This document shows, one piece after another, positions 42,727 through 50,653 of a DNA stretch of 64,000 bases. Positions within the stretch are counted from its first letter, which is position 1. Each line of letters opens with the position of its first letter. A program made the translations under genes and the position numbers. A model generated the notes under the pieces. The model was given only the letters and a program-made list of their open reading frames with translations, searched no databases and was not told the DNA's origin. The DNA comes from an uncultured Eubacteriales bacterium (GTDB taxonomy: Bacteria > Bacillota > Clostridia > Oscillospirales > Acutalibacteraceae). Location of the stretch: contig OMYO01000005.1 of NCBI GenBank assembly GCA_900315285.1, positions 1-64,000 of the forward strand, read 5' to 3'.

Positions 42727-44466
42727 TTATTTTTCCTCTTCCAAAATGAAGGCCGAGAGAACCGCACCGGCCGGGTCTGCAAAGATATCCTTAGCTCCCT
42801 TGTTGGAAACGAGGCTGCTGCTCTCCTGACGGATGGGAATTATGTAGCCCTTTTGAATAAGATACCGCTCAGCCTCTTTGCAGCAGGCGGCAATACTGCC
42901 ATCCATGGAAGCGGTTCTGGCCTTGGCAACAAGAGCATTGTATGCGGGGTCGTTCAGGCCAATAAAGTTGGCAGAACTGGTTCCGGTGAAGGTGTCAAGG
43001 AAATTGACGGCATAGGCGTCATCTGTACGGTACGAGGTATAGGCAATATCATATTTTCCCTTTTCCAGAGCGCTGTTCAGTTTCAGCTGGTTGGGATAGG
43101 TCTTTACAGTGACAGATAGGGTGGTACCAAATATTTTCTGCCAGTTTTGGACAAGGGACTGGGCGGCCCCTCGATCGTTGGCAAGGCAGATAAGCGTGAT
43201 ATTCAAGGTGTCCGGCGTGTCTCCGTAGACAGTGCCTTTGTTTTCCTCCTCGCTGTCCTGAAGGGCCTTGATTCCGGCAAAATACTTTTTCGCCTTGTTG
43301 AGATCCGGCTTCCCGAGAACGACATAGCCTGCGCTACGGCGATAATTCTTCCCAGCAGTGGTCATAGAGCCGGCCGGAATGATTCCGGAGGGGGCACGGC
43401 TGTCAATTTCCCGAATAGCTGTGACGTCGGTGGCACAGGCGAGGGCCATGCGGAGACTTCCATTTTTGGCCAGTTTACTCTTCTGATTAAAGCAGAGCAG
43501 CTTGACCTGGTTCTCGTACGAAGTGGTTTTGTATTTGCGGGGAAGATTGGTGACCTCGTCCGCATCCACCACTCCGGCGGAGAGACCGCTCTCAGACTGG
43601 ATAGAGGTTAGAATGTCCACCGGTACCGGATCACCGTTTGTGCTCTCCTGCTGTTCCGGTTCCGTAGAACTTCCGGATCCGACACCACCGAGGTCATCCG
43701 CATAGACAAAACTTAAGGAATCAGCCAGCGCGGGATACTCTCCCTGATAGTCCGGATTCTTTTTCAGAAGAACTCCACCTGTTGTGGAGTTGATGCTGGA
43801 GACATAATAAGGGCCATTACAGAGTGCGAGGTCTCCGTCCAAACAGTAGCGCCCAGCCGTCGCATGGAAGAAGCTCCGGTTGCAGGGCATGGCAGGTGCA
43901 GATGCCAGAGCGGCCAGGAAGTTGGCATTTGGCCACTCGAGTTGAATTTGAACCGTGTAAGGGCCAAGGGAGCGGACGCCTAGGGCAGAGGGGGTTGCCC
44001 CGGCATGGATGGCCTCTGCATTTAGAATGCAGAACAGTGAGGCGGCCATGGGACTGTCTGTAGAGGACGCCACCGCCCTCTGGAGACCGAATACAAAGTC
44101 ATCCGCGGTCACAGCCGTTGAAAAAGTCTTTTTATAGCTTTTTCCAAGAATGTCCTCCATGCCGTCGGTCAGATGCCATTTCTGTCCCTGGCGAAGGTGG
44201 AAAGTGTAGATGGTTCCGCCGCCGGAGATGGTCCAGCTGGAGGCGGCGCCGGGAATGGGGCGGCCGTCCCGGTCAAGGCGGACCAGGCCCTCAAATGTGT
44301 TATTGGCGATGGAGCGGAGGCCGTTTCCGTCAGCGATCTGTGGGTCACAGCTTGTCGCTGGCTTTTCCAGAGGAAGCGCAAAGCTTTTGGAAGATTTCCC
44401 GCAGGATGACAGAAGTAAGGCGGCAAAAATGAGACAGAGAACCACAGCCGTCACTTTTTTCCACAT
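42727..44466 (-). CDS. Peptide/oligopeptide ABC transporter substrate-binding lipoprotein
   Basis: 579 aa. Signal peptide MWKKVTAVVLCLIFAALLL with lipobox LSSC, so Cys22 is lipidated. SBP_bac_5 family marks: CDPQIADGNGLRSIANNTFEGLVRLD, a TFHLRQGQKWHLTDG strand and VTADDFVFGLQRAV. The C-terminal lobe includes KYDIAYTSYRTDDAYAVNFLDTF. Permease and ATPase genes are not beside it, so it is either an orphan receptor or serves a transporter elsewhere. A Ser/Gly/Glu-rich insert (GGVGSGSSTEPEQQES) lies mid-protein. Divergent from the GH3 gene. Confidence 0.9.
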   Translation of the reverse strand: MWKKVTAVVLCLIFAALLLSSCGKSSKSFALPLEKPATSCDPQIADGNGLRSIANNTFEGLVRLDRDGRPIPGAASSWTISGGGTIYTFHLRQGQKWHLTDGMEDILGKSYKKTFSTAVTADDFVFGLQRAVASSTDSPMAASLFCILNAEAIHAGATPSALGVRSLGPYTVQIQLEWPNANFLAALASAPAMPCNRSFFHATAGRYCLDGDLALCNGPYYVSSINSTTGGVLLKKNPDYQGEYPALADSLSFVYADDLGGVGSGSSTEPEQQESTNGDPVPVDILTSIQSESGLSAGVVDADEVTNLPRKYKTTSYENQVKLLCFNQKSKLAKNGSLRMALACATDVTAIREIDSRAPSGIIPAGSMTTAGKNYRRSAGYVVLGKPDLNKAKKYFAGIKALQDSEEENKGTVYGDTPDTLNITLICLANDRGAAQSLVQNWQKIFGTTLSVTVKTYPNQLKLNSALEKGKYDIAYTSYRTDDAYAVNFLDTFTGTSSANFIGLNDPAYNALVAKARTASMDGSIAACCKEAERYLIQKGYIIPIRQESSSLVSNKGAKDIFADPAGAVLSAFILEEEK

Positions 44467-44513
44467 ATAGACTCACTCCCCGGTTAAATTTATCCTATTT
44501 TAACATAATCCAA

Positions 44514-44522
44514 TGGTATAAT
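44514..44522 (+). promoter_or_regulatory. Extended -10 promoter for the GH3 gene
   Basis: TGGTATAAT: an extended -10 with TG one base before the TATAAT hexamer, 33 bp upstream of the ATG. No good -35, as usual for this class. Confidence 0.65.
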
Positions 44523-44554
44523 GAAATTGAAATGTATAATCAGGAGGTCTCTGC

Positions 44555-47059
44555 ATGAAATATACGATCTGGTTCGACGAGCTGTCACTCCGTGAACAGT
44601 GCGGCTTCCTCACCGGCACCGGGAAATGGCGCACCACCGGTTCCACGCGGCTTGGCATCCCCTCCGTCCGAATGGGAAATGGCACGGCAGGCCTCAGCAA
44701 AGAATATCAGACGGTCTGCTTCCCGTCCCCGTCGGCCATGGCCGGCTCTTGGGACGTGGGCAGCATGCACCTGCTCGGAGAGACCCTTGGTACGGAGTGC
44801 CGTGCAAAGGGTACCGCTCTTCTTCTGGCCCCTGCGGCCAATCTGAAACGTTCCCCGCTGGGCGGTAGAAATTTTGAATATCTCTCAGAGGATCCGGTAC
44901 TCACAGGAGAACTCGCCGCAGCGGAGATTGAGGGAATTCAGTCCCAGGGCGTCGGTGCTGCAGTGAAGCATTTTGGCATCAGCAGTACAGAAAAGGGGCG
45001 CCTTCGGGCCGACTCGGTCATTGACGACCGCGCCCTTATGGAACTCTATCTCCGACCGTTCGAAATTGCCGTGGAGAAATCGTCCCCGTGGGCAGTTATG
45101 GCCTCTTATGGCAAGCTCAACGGAAAATATGTCACCGAGAGCAGCTGGCTGCTGCAGGATGTCCTTCGGGACCAGTGGCACTACAAAGGAATTGTTCTTA
45201 GTGACTGGGGCGCAGTAAATGACCGTGCTGCAGCATTAAAGGCCGGTATAGACCTCGACATGCCTGGCACCGGGAACGTCACGCCACAGAAAATCATGGC
45301 GGCATATCGGAAAGATCACGTCACGAAAGAGGAAATACAGCGCTCCGCTGCCCGTGTTCTGGAACTTGCGGAAAAGGCGGATCCGCTGACCGAAGAAGCA
45401 CCTCCTGCTCTCGACCTTGAGACAGACCATGAGGTGGCAGTGGAGCTCGCCGAGGGCTGCCCTGTTTTACTTCGGAATGAGCGCGGCATGCTGCCGCTGA
45501 ATCGCCAGGACAGCGTGGCGGTCATTGGTGCCCGCGCCAAGACGCCGCTCATCCAGGGCCATGGAAGCGCCCGGGTCGAGCCCTATCGGGTCATGTCCCC
45601 CTATGATGCCCTGTTCCGCGAATGCCGCCACCTGACCTATGCGGACGGCTACCATCTGGACAACATGGACTATGCCGACGGCACCCTTATCCGGGAGGCG
45701 GTGGCCACTGCGCAGGAGGCACAAAAGGTACTCGTCTTTGTCAGCTGCGAAGAATCAGCCGTGGCAGAGGGCATGGACAACAGGTCTATGAAACTCCCAG
45801 CCGGCGCTGACAAACTCATTGAAGCGGTGACAGACGCCTGCTCCAATGTCGCCGTTATTCTCATGACTGCCAGTGCTGTGGAAATGCCCTGGGCGGAGCG
45901 GACAGCGGCCATCTTATATGCCGGTCTGCTCGGCGAGGGCGCAGGGGAGGCGCTGACCAATATCCTGCTCGGCAAAGTCTCGCCCAGCGGCAAACTGGCA
46001 GAGTCCTGGCCGCTCTCGGAGAATGATATCCCCGGACGTTCCTATCTCGAGCCGGACGAGCAGAATCGGGTTCAGTATCGGGAGAGCATCTACGCGGGGT
46101 ATCGCTACTATGAGAAAGCGGGTATCCGTGTCCAGTATCCCTTTGGTCATGGCCTCAGCTATGTGGACTTTGACTACCACGACTTGCAGCTTGACCGGAC
46201 GGAAATGGACGAGTCGGATACTCTCACCGTCACCTTTACTGTGACGAATAGCGGCGGAATGGATGCCGCGGAGGTTCCCCAGCTCTACGTCGGGTTCCAT
46301 GACGCAGGGGAGAGTTATCTGTACCGCGCCTCCAAGGAACTTCAGGCTTTCACAAAAATCTTCCTCCGTGCCGGAGAGACAAAGACTGTCACATTTACTC
46401 TGGACCATACGGCTTTTGAATACTACAGTACAGAACATGACGGGTGGCAAATCGAGCCCGGCGAGTATGGTATCTATATTGGTGGCTCCAGCAAGGATAT
46501 TCGCCTTATGGGCCATGTTGTCCTAAATATCCGCGGCTTTGGTGACCTGGACTACCGCGCCCGCGCTCCGGAGTATTTTGACTGTGACCTGGAGTCTGTG
46601 GACATGACGGCCTTTGAGTTTGTTCTCCGTTATCATCTGGATGGAGACGAGGAGCCGCTCTTTACGACAGAATCGTGCATCGCCGACATAAAGGATGAGA
46701 AAAAGCGCGGTCGTCTGGAAAAACTCTGCCGCAAGACGGCGGAAAAGCTGTCCAAGGATCCAATCCGGCAGGAGGGCATTTATCAGACCCTGCTGGACTG
46801 CCCCTTCAACCGCCTGACGGCATATACCCACGGAATTCTCTCCGAGGATATGGTGGCGGCCATCGTGCTGCGGCTTGATGGGGCACGTATCTCGGATTCG
46901 GCTCAGCTTGTGGCCACGGGTATGCCCGCATCGCTTGCCAATCTGCTGCTTCCTGCAGCGCACAAGGTAGCCCAGTTCATTCCGGATGATATGCTGCCGG
47001 CAAAGGTGAAAAAACTGGCCAGCAAGGGCGACAAGAAAAAGGCAAAGAAGAATAAATGA
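44555..47059 (+). CDS. Glycoside hydrolase family 3, beta-glucosidase-like
   Basis: 834 aa. Family marks in order: RLGIPSVRMGNGTAGL, GRNFEYLSEDPVLTGELAAAEIEG, AAVKHFGISSTEKGRL, and the nucleophile Asp in KGIVLSDWGAV near residue 217. A second alpha/beta domain (AVIGARAKTPLIQGHGSARV) and a fibronectin-III-like domain (VTNSGGMDAAEVPQLYVG) follow. A C-terminal extension of about 170 residues ends in a Lys-rich tail. No signal peptide, so cytoplasmic cleavage of imported beta-glucosides is likely. It overlaps the thiamine pyrophosphokinase gene by 4 bp. Confidence 0.9.
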   Translation: MKYTIWFDELSLREQCGFLTGTGKWRTTGSTRLGIPSVRMGNGTAGLSKEYQTVCFPSPSAMAGSWDVGSMHLLGETLGTECRAKGTALLLAPAANLKRSPLGGRNFEYLSEDPVLTGELAAAEIEGIQSQGVGAAVKHFGISSTEKGRLRADSVIDDRALMELYLRPFEIAVEKSSPWAVMASYGKLNGKYVTESSWLLQDVLRDQWHYKGIVLSDWGAVNDRAAALKAGIDLDMPGTGNVTPQKIMAAYRKDHVTKEEIQRSAARVLELAEKADPLTEEAPPALDLETDHEVAVELAEGCPVLLRNERGMLPLNRQDSVAVIGARAKTPLIQGHGSARVEPYRVMSPYDALFRECRHLTYADGYHLDNMDYADGTLIREAVATAQEAQKVLVFVSCEESAVAEGMDNRSMKLPAGADKLIEAVTDACSNVAVILMTASAVEMPWAERTAAILYAGLLGEGAGEALTNILLGKVSPSGKLAESWPLSENDIPGRSYLEPDEQNRVQYRESIYAGYRYYEKAGIRVQYPFGHGLSYVDFDYHDLQLDRTEMDESDTLTVTFTVTNSGGMDAAEVPQLYVGFHDAGESYLYRASKELQAFTKIFLRAGETKTVTFTLDHTAFEYYSTEHDGWQIEPGEYGIYIGGSSKDIRLMGHVVLNIRGFGDLDYRARAPEYFDCDLESVDMTAFEFVLRYHLDGDEEPLFTTESCIADIKDEKKRGRLEKLCRKTAEKLSKDPIRQEGIYQTLLDCPFNRLTAYTHGILSEDMVAAIVLRLDGARISDSAQLVATGMPASLANLLLPAAHKVAQFIPDDMLPAKVKKLASKGDKKKAKKNK

Positions 47060-47685
47060 GCCGCTGCCTAATCATTACTTCCCATATTGATGGATTTAGG
47101 AGTATACCAGAGCTGCGGCAGGAGGACTGGTCAGAGGTAATAGCCGCAGATGGCGGCCTCAAACTAGCTGAGAACCTAGGACTGGAACCCACAGCTCTCA
47201 TCGGGGACTACGACTCCATGGAAAAGCCGGACCGGGACGACCTCATCCTTCTCCCCAGGGAAAAGGACATGACCGACACCGAAGCGGCGCTGGACTTGGC
47301 GGTGTCCCGAGGCCATAAGGATATCGTCATTCTGGGCGGCCTTGGCGGGCGTTTTGACCATACCATGGGAAACATAGGGCTGCTCCTAAAATGTGCGGAC
47401 AGCGGCTGTAGGGTTTCACTGGAGGACGGTTTCAATCGGGTCTCCGTGCTGAATCCCGGGCAGTATACGGTGAAGCGAGACCGCTTTTACTATCTTGGCC
47501 TTATTGCCTATGGAAACCCGGTAATAGGGCTGACGGTGGAGGGGGCAAAATATCCGCTGAACGACTACACGCTTCCGGCAAACACGACACTGGGCGTGAG
47601 CAATGAGATCCTTGGGAGTTCTGCGAAACTCAGCTTCTTAAGCGGAAGGCTCATGGTCATACAATCCAATGACGCAAAAGAATAA
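47056..47685 (+). CDS. thiN: Thiamine pyrophosphokinase
   Basis: 209 aa. Family marks: VIAADGGLKLAENLGLEPTALIGDYDSM, PREKDMTDTEAALDLAVSRG, ILGGLGGRFDHTMGNIGLL and a C-terminal SNEILGSSAKLSFLSGRLMVIQS. The GDYDS and D-x-TD Asp residues bind Mg-ATP. It converts thiamine plus ATP to thiamine diphosphate, the cofactor used by PFOR elsewhere in the window. The ATGA overlap with the GH3 gene is coupling without an obvious functional link. Confidence 0.92.
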   Translation: MSRCLIITSHIDGFRSIPELRQEDWSEVIAADGGLKLAENLGLEPTALIGDYDSMEKPDRDDLILLPREKDMTDTEAALDLAVSRGHKDIVILGGLGGRFDHTMGNIGLLLKCADSGCRVSLEDGFNRVSVLNPGQYTVKRDRFYYLGLIAYGNPVIGLTVEGAKYPLNDYTLPANTTLGVSNEILGSSAKLSFLSGRLMVIQSNDAKE

Positions 47686-47725
47686 AAGTGTGCGGAGACC
47701 CTGAAGTGGGGTTTCCGCACACTTT
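47685..47725. terminator. Bidirectional terminator
   Basis: AAAAGTGTGCGGA pairs with TCCGCACACTTTT, with an inner ACCC/GGGT stem. T-runs occur on both strands, serving the convergent genes on each side. Confidence 0.9.
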
Positions 47726-47746
47726 TTCTGTAATATTGCTTGTTGA

Positions 47747-48964
47747 TTAAAAATCCGATTCAGGGTCGTCCTTCAGGAAGGCGATCTCGAGGGCAATCTT
47801 GATGGCTGCCTCCGTGGAACGGACATCGAGCCGGGAAGTGTCATCCTCCTCGGAACGGTAGAATTCCGGGGCCTCATCCGGCAGGGAGGTGAGCAGAACA
47901 GCAGGGACTCCGGATTTCCGGAAGAGATCGGCCTCGGTCGTGTGGTACTTGGGGGTGTGGTCGGCGAGCATTACGCCGGCATTTTCCACGGCCTCCGCCA
48001 GTGCGCGATTCAGTTTACGACCCGTGGCGGTGGTGTTCAGAGAATCCAGGTCATAGAGGGAGTCGAGGCAGAGGACAGTGGTGTCCACTTCCTTCAGAGA
48101 CGACTCATACTTTTTGAGGAAAGTACGAGTTCCCTCCTGCTGGTTGGATTTTCCAGTAGTCAGGAGGATATCGATTTCCGTATTGTTGAGACGGACGCCT
48201 TCCTCTGAGAGGTAGCGTGCGGCCCCTGCGGCGGCGTAGCAGCCGCTCAGGTTGTCCGAGACGCCTGGGAAAGAGCTTTTCGTCGAGACGGAGCGGGACA
48301 GTACCAGCGGGGCGATGAGGAACAGGAGCAGCGGAAAGGCGAGGAAATGGAACCAGACTGGAAGGGCCAGAGAGATGGCGTCTGCCAGCATGCAGAGAAC
48401 GGAGAAGACCAGATACAGAACAGATCCACAGACGGCGAAGAATTTCTGAAGGGCGATGGCACCGGTGGAGCGTTTGGTCTGGAACGGTGCATCCAGATTG
48501 GCCTGAAGAATGATACGGTGCTCCGTTGCCTTCAGAGGCTTTCTTACGGCATAGAGATCAGCCGAAGAGACATTTCCCGCATTCTTTCCAAAAATGCCAA
48601 AGGAGGCAAATAGGGTGAGAAGGGCAAACAGGGTGGCACTGCTGAAGAGGATGACGCCGGCTGCACCGTGCAGGAAGCTTCCGAGAATGGCAAGCACTGC
48701 TGTGATAAGCATAAGATACAGAGTCCAGCGGTGTACAGCGGTTGGCGCTTTCTGGCGAACGCGGACTGGAACTTCTTCGACTTCATCCGTGAAAGAAGCA
48801 AGATCCTTTTTCAGATTTTCGCGGAGCGCTGCTTCGCCGCTGCCACCAGGCTGCCGGCTGCTGTTGGCGTCGGAGCCGGAGAAGTTTTTGGCAGAGCGTA
48901 CTGCGTAGTTGCAGCACTCGCGTACCTTCCCGACGTAGCGCTCGCTGGATTCAGAAGCTTTCAT
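47747..48964 (-). CDS. Membrane protein with degenerate M28-peptidase-like domain
   Basis: 405 aa. The first 80 residues are charged; then come two membrane helices (about 83-125), a short soluble strand, two more helices (about 168-220), and a soluble C-terminal domain. M28 features are visible: SFPGVSDNLSGCYAAAGAARYL (metal Asp in the xDNxSG motif), CLDSLYD and YHTTEADLFRKSGVPAVLLTS (metal His). The usual HxD becomes ANLDAP and the usual EE pair becomes QQE in SNQQEGTR. Two metal ligands therefore look lost and the domain is probably inactive. Start at 48964 with AAGGAG. Confidence 0.7.
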   Translation of the reverse strand: MKASESSERYVGKVRECCNYAVRSAKNFSGSDANSSRQPGGSGEAALRENLKKDLASFTDEVEEVPVRVRQKAPTAVHRWTLYLMLITAVLAILGSFLHGAAGVILFSSATLFALLTLFASFGIFGKNAGNVSSADLYAVRKPLKATEHRIILQANLDAPFQTKRSTGAIALQKFFAVCGSVLYLVFSVLCMLADAISLALPVWFHFLAFPLLLFLIAPLVLSRSVSTKSSFPGVSDNLSGCYAAAGAARYLSEEGVRLNNTEIDILLTTGKSNQQEGTRTFLKKYESSLKEVDTTVLCLDSLYDLDSLNTTATGRKLNRALAEAVENAGVMLADHTPKYHTTEADLFRKSGVPAVLLTSLPDEAPEFYRSEEDDTSRLDVRSTEAAIKIALEIAFLKDDPESDF

Positions 48965-49111
48965 AGAGTTAAACTCCTTCTATACAGAATATTGATTATA
49001 AAAAGTTTAATCGGTCATATGGGAAAAGTCAATCGCGCCCACGTTGACAAAACAACGGAAAAAGAAGTAAAGTACTATATGTAGTATTATACTTTGCGAA
49101 AGGAATACGTT

Positions 49112-49648
49112 ATGAGAAGATCGGCCGGAAAATGGGGTCGGATACTGGCTCTTATCCTGGTTGTTTTTTTGATGGCTGCCCCGGTCACGGCATCGGCGGA
49201 AAGTCTCTATCAGATAACGGGCACGCGGCCGGAGGGTCAGGTGCAGCAGAAACACGGCTTTGACCTCGGCAAGCCCTCGGAGGTGCAGACTGTTCACCCC
49301 AGGTCCACGGCGAGGTACGTCTACTCCCAAGACAATAGAGGAAAGCGCTACCGCAAGACACCGCGGCGCAGAACGGTGAAAAGGGCGGCAGGGAAAAAAG
49401 CCTCTGCGGCTGTCACACCGAAAGGCCGTGTCCCGGAGGGCGGAAAGGACATGCTCGCAACGCTCCATACCTCTCAGCCGCCGAAACGGGTGTTGGTCTC
49501 GAAAATCAATGAGACAACTGTTGCGTCGAAGGACCCCCTCCAGTCCAATAAGGGCCGTAAAATTGCCAGCGGCGTCATGATGGGCATTGCCGGGTTCTCT
49601 CTGGTATGCGCCCTGTTGTATGTCCTGACAGCACACAGAAAATCATAA
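49112..49648 (+). CDS. Exported, C-terminally anchored basic protein of unknown function
   Basis: 178 aa from ATG 49112 after AAAGGA. A signal peptide (WGRILALILVVFLMAAPVTASA) is followed by a soluble stretch of about 110 residues rich in Lys/Arg (KRYRKTPRRRTVKRAAGKK) and a C-terminal membrane helix (GVMMGIAGFSLVCALLYVL) with a short basic end. The basic region could bind anionic wall polymers. No family is recognised. Confidence 0.6.
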   Translation: MRRSAGKWGRILALILVVFLMAAPVTASAESLYQITGTRPEGQVQQKHGFDLGKPSEVQTVHPRSTARYVYSQDNRGKRYRKTPRRRTVKRAAGKKASAAVTPKGRVPEGGKDMLATLHTSQPPKRVLVSKINETTVASKDPLQSNKGRKIASGVMMGIAGFSLVCALLYVLTAHRKS

Positions 49649-49660
49649 TAAAGAAAAAAT

Positions 49661-49700
49661 AAGCATGCTGCAAAATTTTCTGCAGCATGCTTGATTTTTT
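49661..49700. terminator. Bidirectional terminator
   Basis: AAGCATGCTGCA (49661-49672) pairs perfectly with TGCAGCATGCTT (49681-49692), followed by GATTTTTT on the plus strand and TTATTTTTTC on the minus strand. Confidence 0.92.
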
Positions 49701-50442
49701 AGATGTCGTCGTCCTCGCTGTGACCGGAGCCGCAAACGGGACAGTCCGCTTTGATATCTACTGGGACGGTCTCCATGGTCATGTCTTTCGCATTGTAGTA
49801 GATAAGCTTGCCCGCCTCTGGGATATCCATTCCGAGGATATACTCCAGAATGAGGGTGGCCTGCATGGCGGAGATGGTGGCAATGACAGAGCCAAGTGCT
49901 CCGTTGTTCTCCTCCGGCGGGGTCTTGGTGCCGTAGAGACAGCCGAGACAGGGGGTCTCGTGGGGCTTCACAAAGAAGAGGGAACCGCTGAAGCCGTTCA
50001 TGCCGCTGATGACAAAGGGCTTGTCCAGTTCCACACAAGCCTCATTCACGATCATGGCGGCCTGGGTGTCCTCCACGGCCATGGCGACGACGTCATACTG
50101 GCTGATGACCTCTATGGCGTTGTCCTTGTTGATGGCGGTGGCATGGGGGATGATATTGATCATACTGTTATAGGCCCGAAGCTTGCGGGTGGCAGAGATG
50201 ACCTTTAGGCTTCCGATATCATCCTCAAAATGGATGTACTGGTTGTTGAGGTTCGGGACACGGACAATTTCGTGGTCTGCAATGCCTATGGTGCCGACAC
50301 CGGCAGAGGCGAGATTGTAGAGGAGCGTTGTGCCGAGTCCACCGGCTCCTATGACAAGGACACTGGCATCATTCAGGATATCCTGCCCGTCGTCTCCGAT
50401 TTCCGGGATGAGGGCCTGCTTGGAATAACGTTCTGAATTCAT
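49699..50442 (-). CDS. ThiF/MoeB/HesA-family E1-like protein
   Basis: 247 aa. The nucleotide-binding fold VLVIGAGGLGTTLLYNLASAGVGTIGIADHE is clear, with Lys in GSLKVISA and Asp in AVEDTQ. Zinc ligands are CLGC and CPVC. The usual NLxRQ motif is NLNNQ, so the Arg that contacts ATP phosphates in MoeB is replaced. Family members adenylate a ubiquitin-like sulfur carrier (ThiS/MoaD) or tRNA t6A (TcdA). No carrier gene is nearby. AGGAGGAAAAAGG precedes the ATG. Confidence 0.82.
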   Translation of the reverse strand: MNSERYSKQALIPEIGDDGQDILNDASVLVIGAGGLGTTLLYNLASAGVGTIGIADHEIVRVPNLNNQYIHFEDDIGSLKVISATRKLRAYNSMINIIPHATAINKDNAIEVISQYDVVAMAVEDTQAAMIVNEACVELDKPFVISGMNGFSGSLFFVKPHETPCLGCLYGTKTPPEENNGALGSVIATISAMQATLILEYILGMDIPEAGKLIYYNAKDMTMETVPVDIKADCPVCGSGHSEDDDI

Positions 50443-50485
50443 ACCTTTTTCCTCCTGAAAAGTTACTGAATTAACTATCTAGAGT

Positions 50486-50514
50486 ATTATAGCAAGCAAG
50501 GTTTTCCCTGTAAA
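50486..50514 (-). promoter_or_regulatory. Promoter of the ThiF-like gene
   Basis: On the minus strand TTTACA (50514-50509), a 17-bp spacer, TATAAT (50491-50486). Confidence 0.75.
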
Positions 50515-50600
50515 CAAGTATTTGGCAGAGTTGCCTCGTTTTTTTGATGATAATGACGAAGATTTGTAATAATCGGCCCCTCAAACCTGATATGTTGCAT

Positions 50601-50636
50601 AAAAGAAAGGAACCGTTCCGGAGAGCGGTTCCTTTT
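50601..50636. terminator. Terminator after glpK
   Basis: GGAACCG (50609-50615) pairs with CGGTTCC (50626-50632). On the minus strand it is followed by TTTCTTTT; the plus side also has TTTT. Confidence 0.85.
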
Positions 50637-50653
50637 GGTTGTTATGGGTGGAT

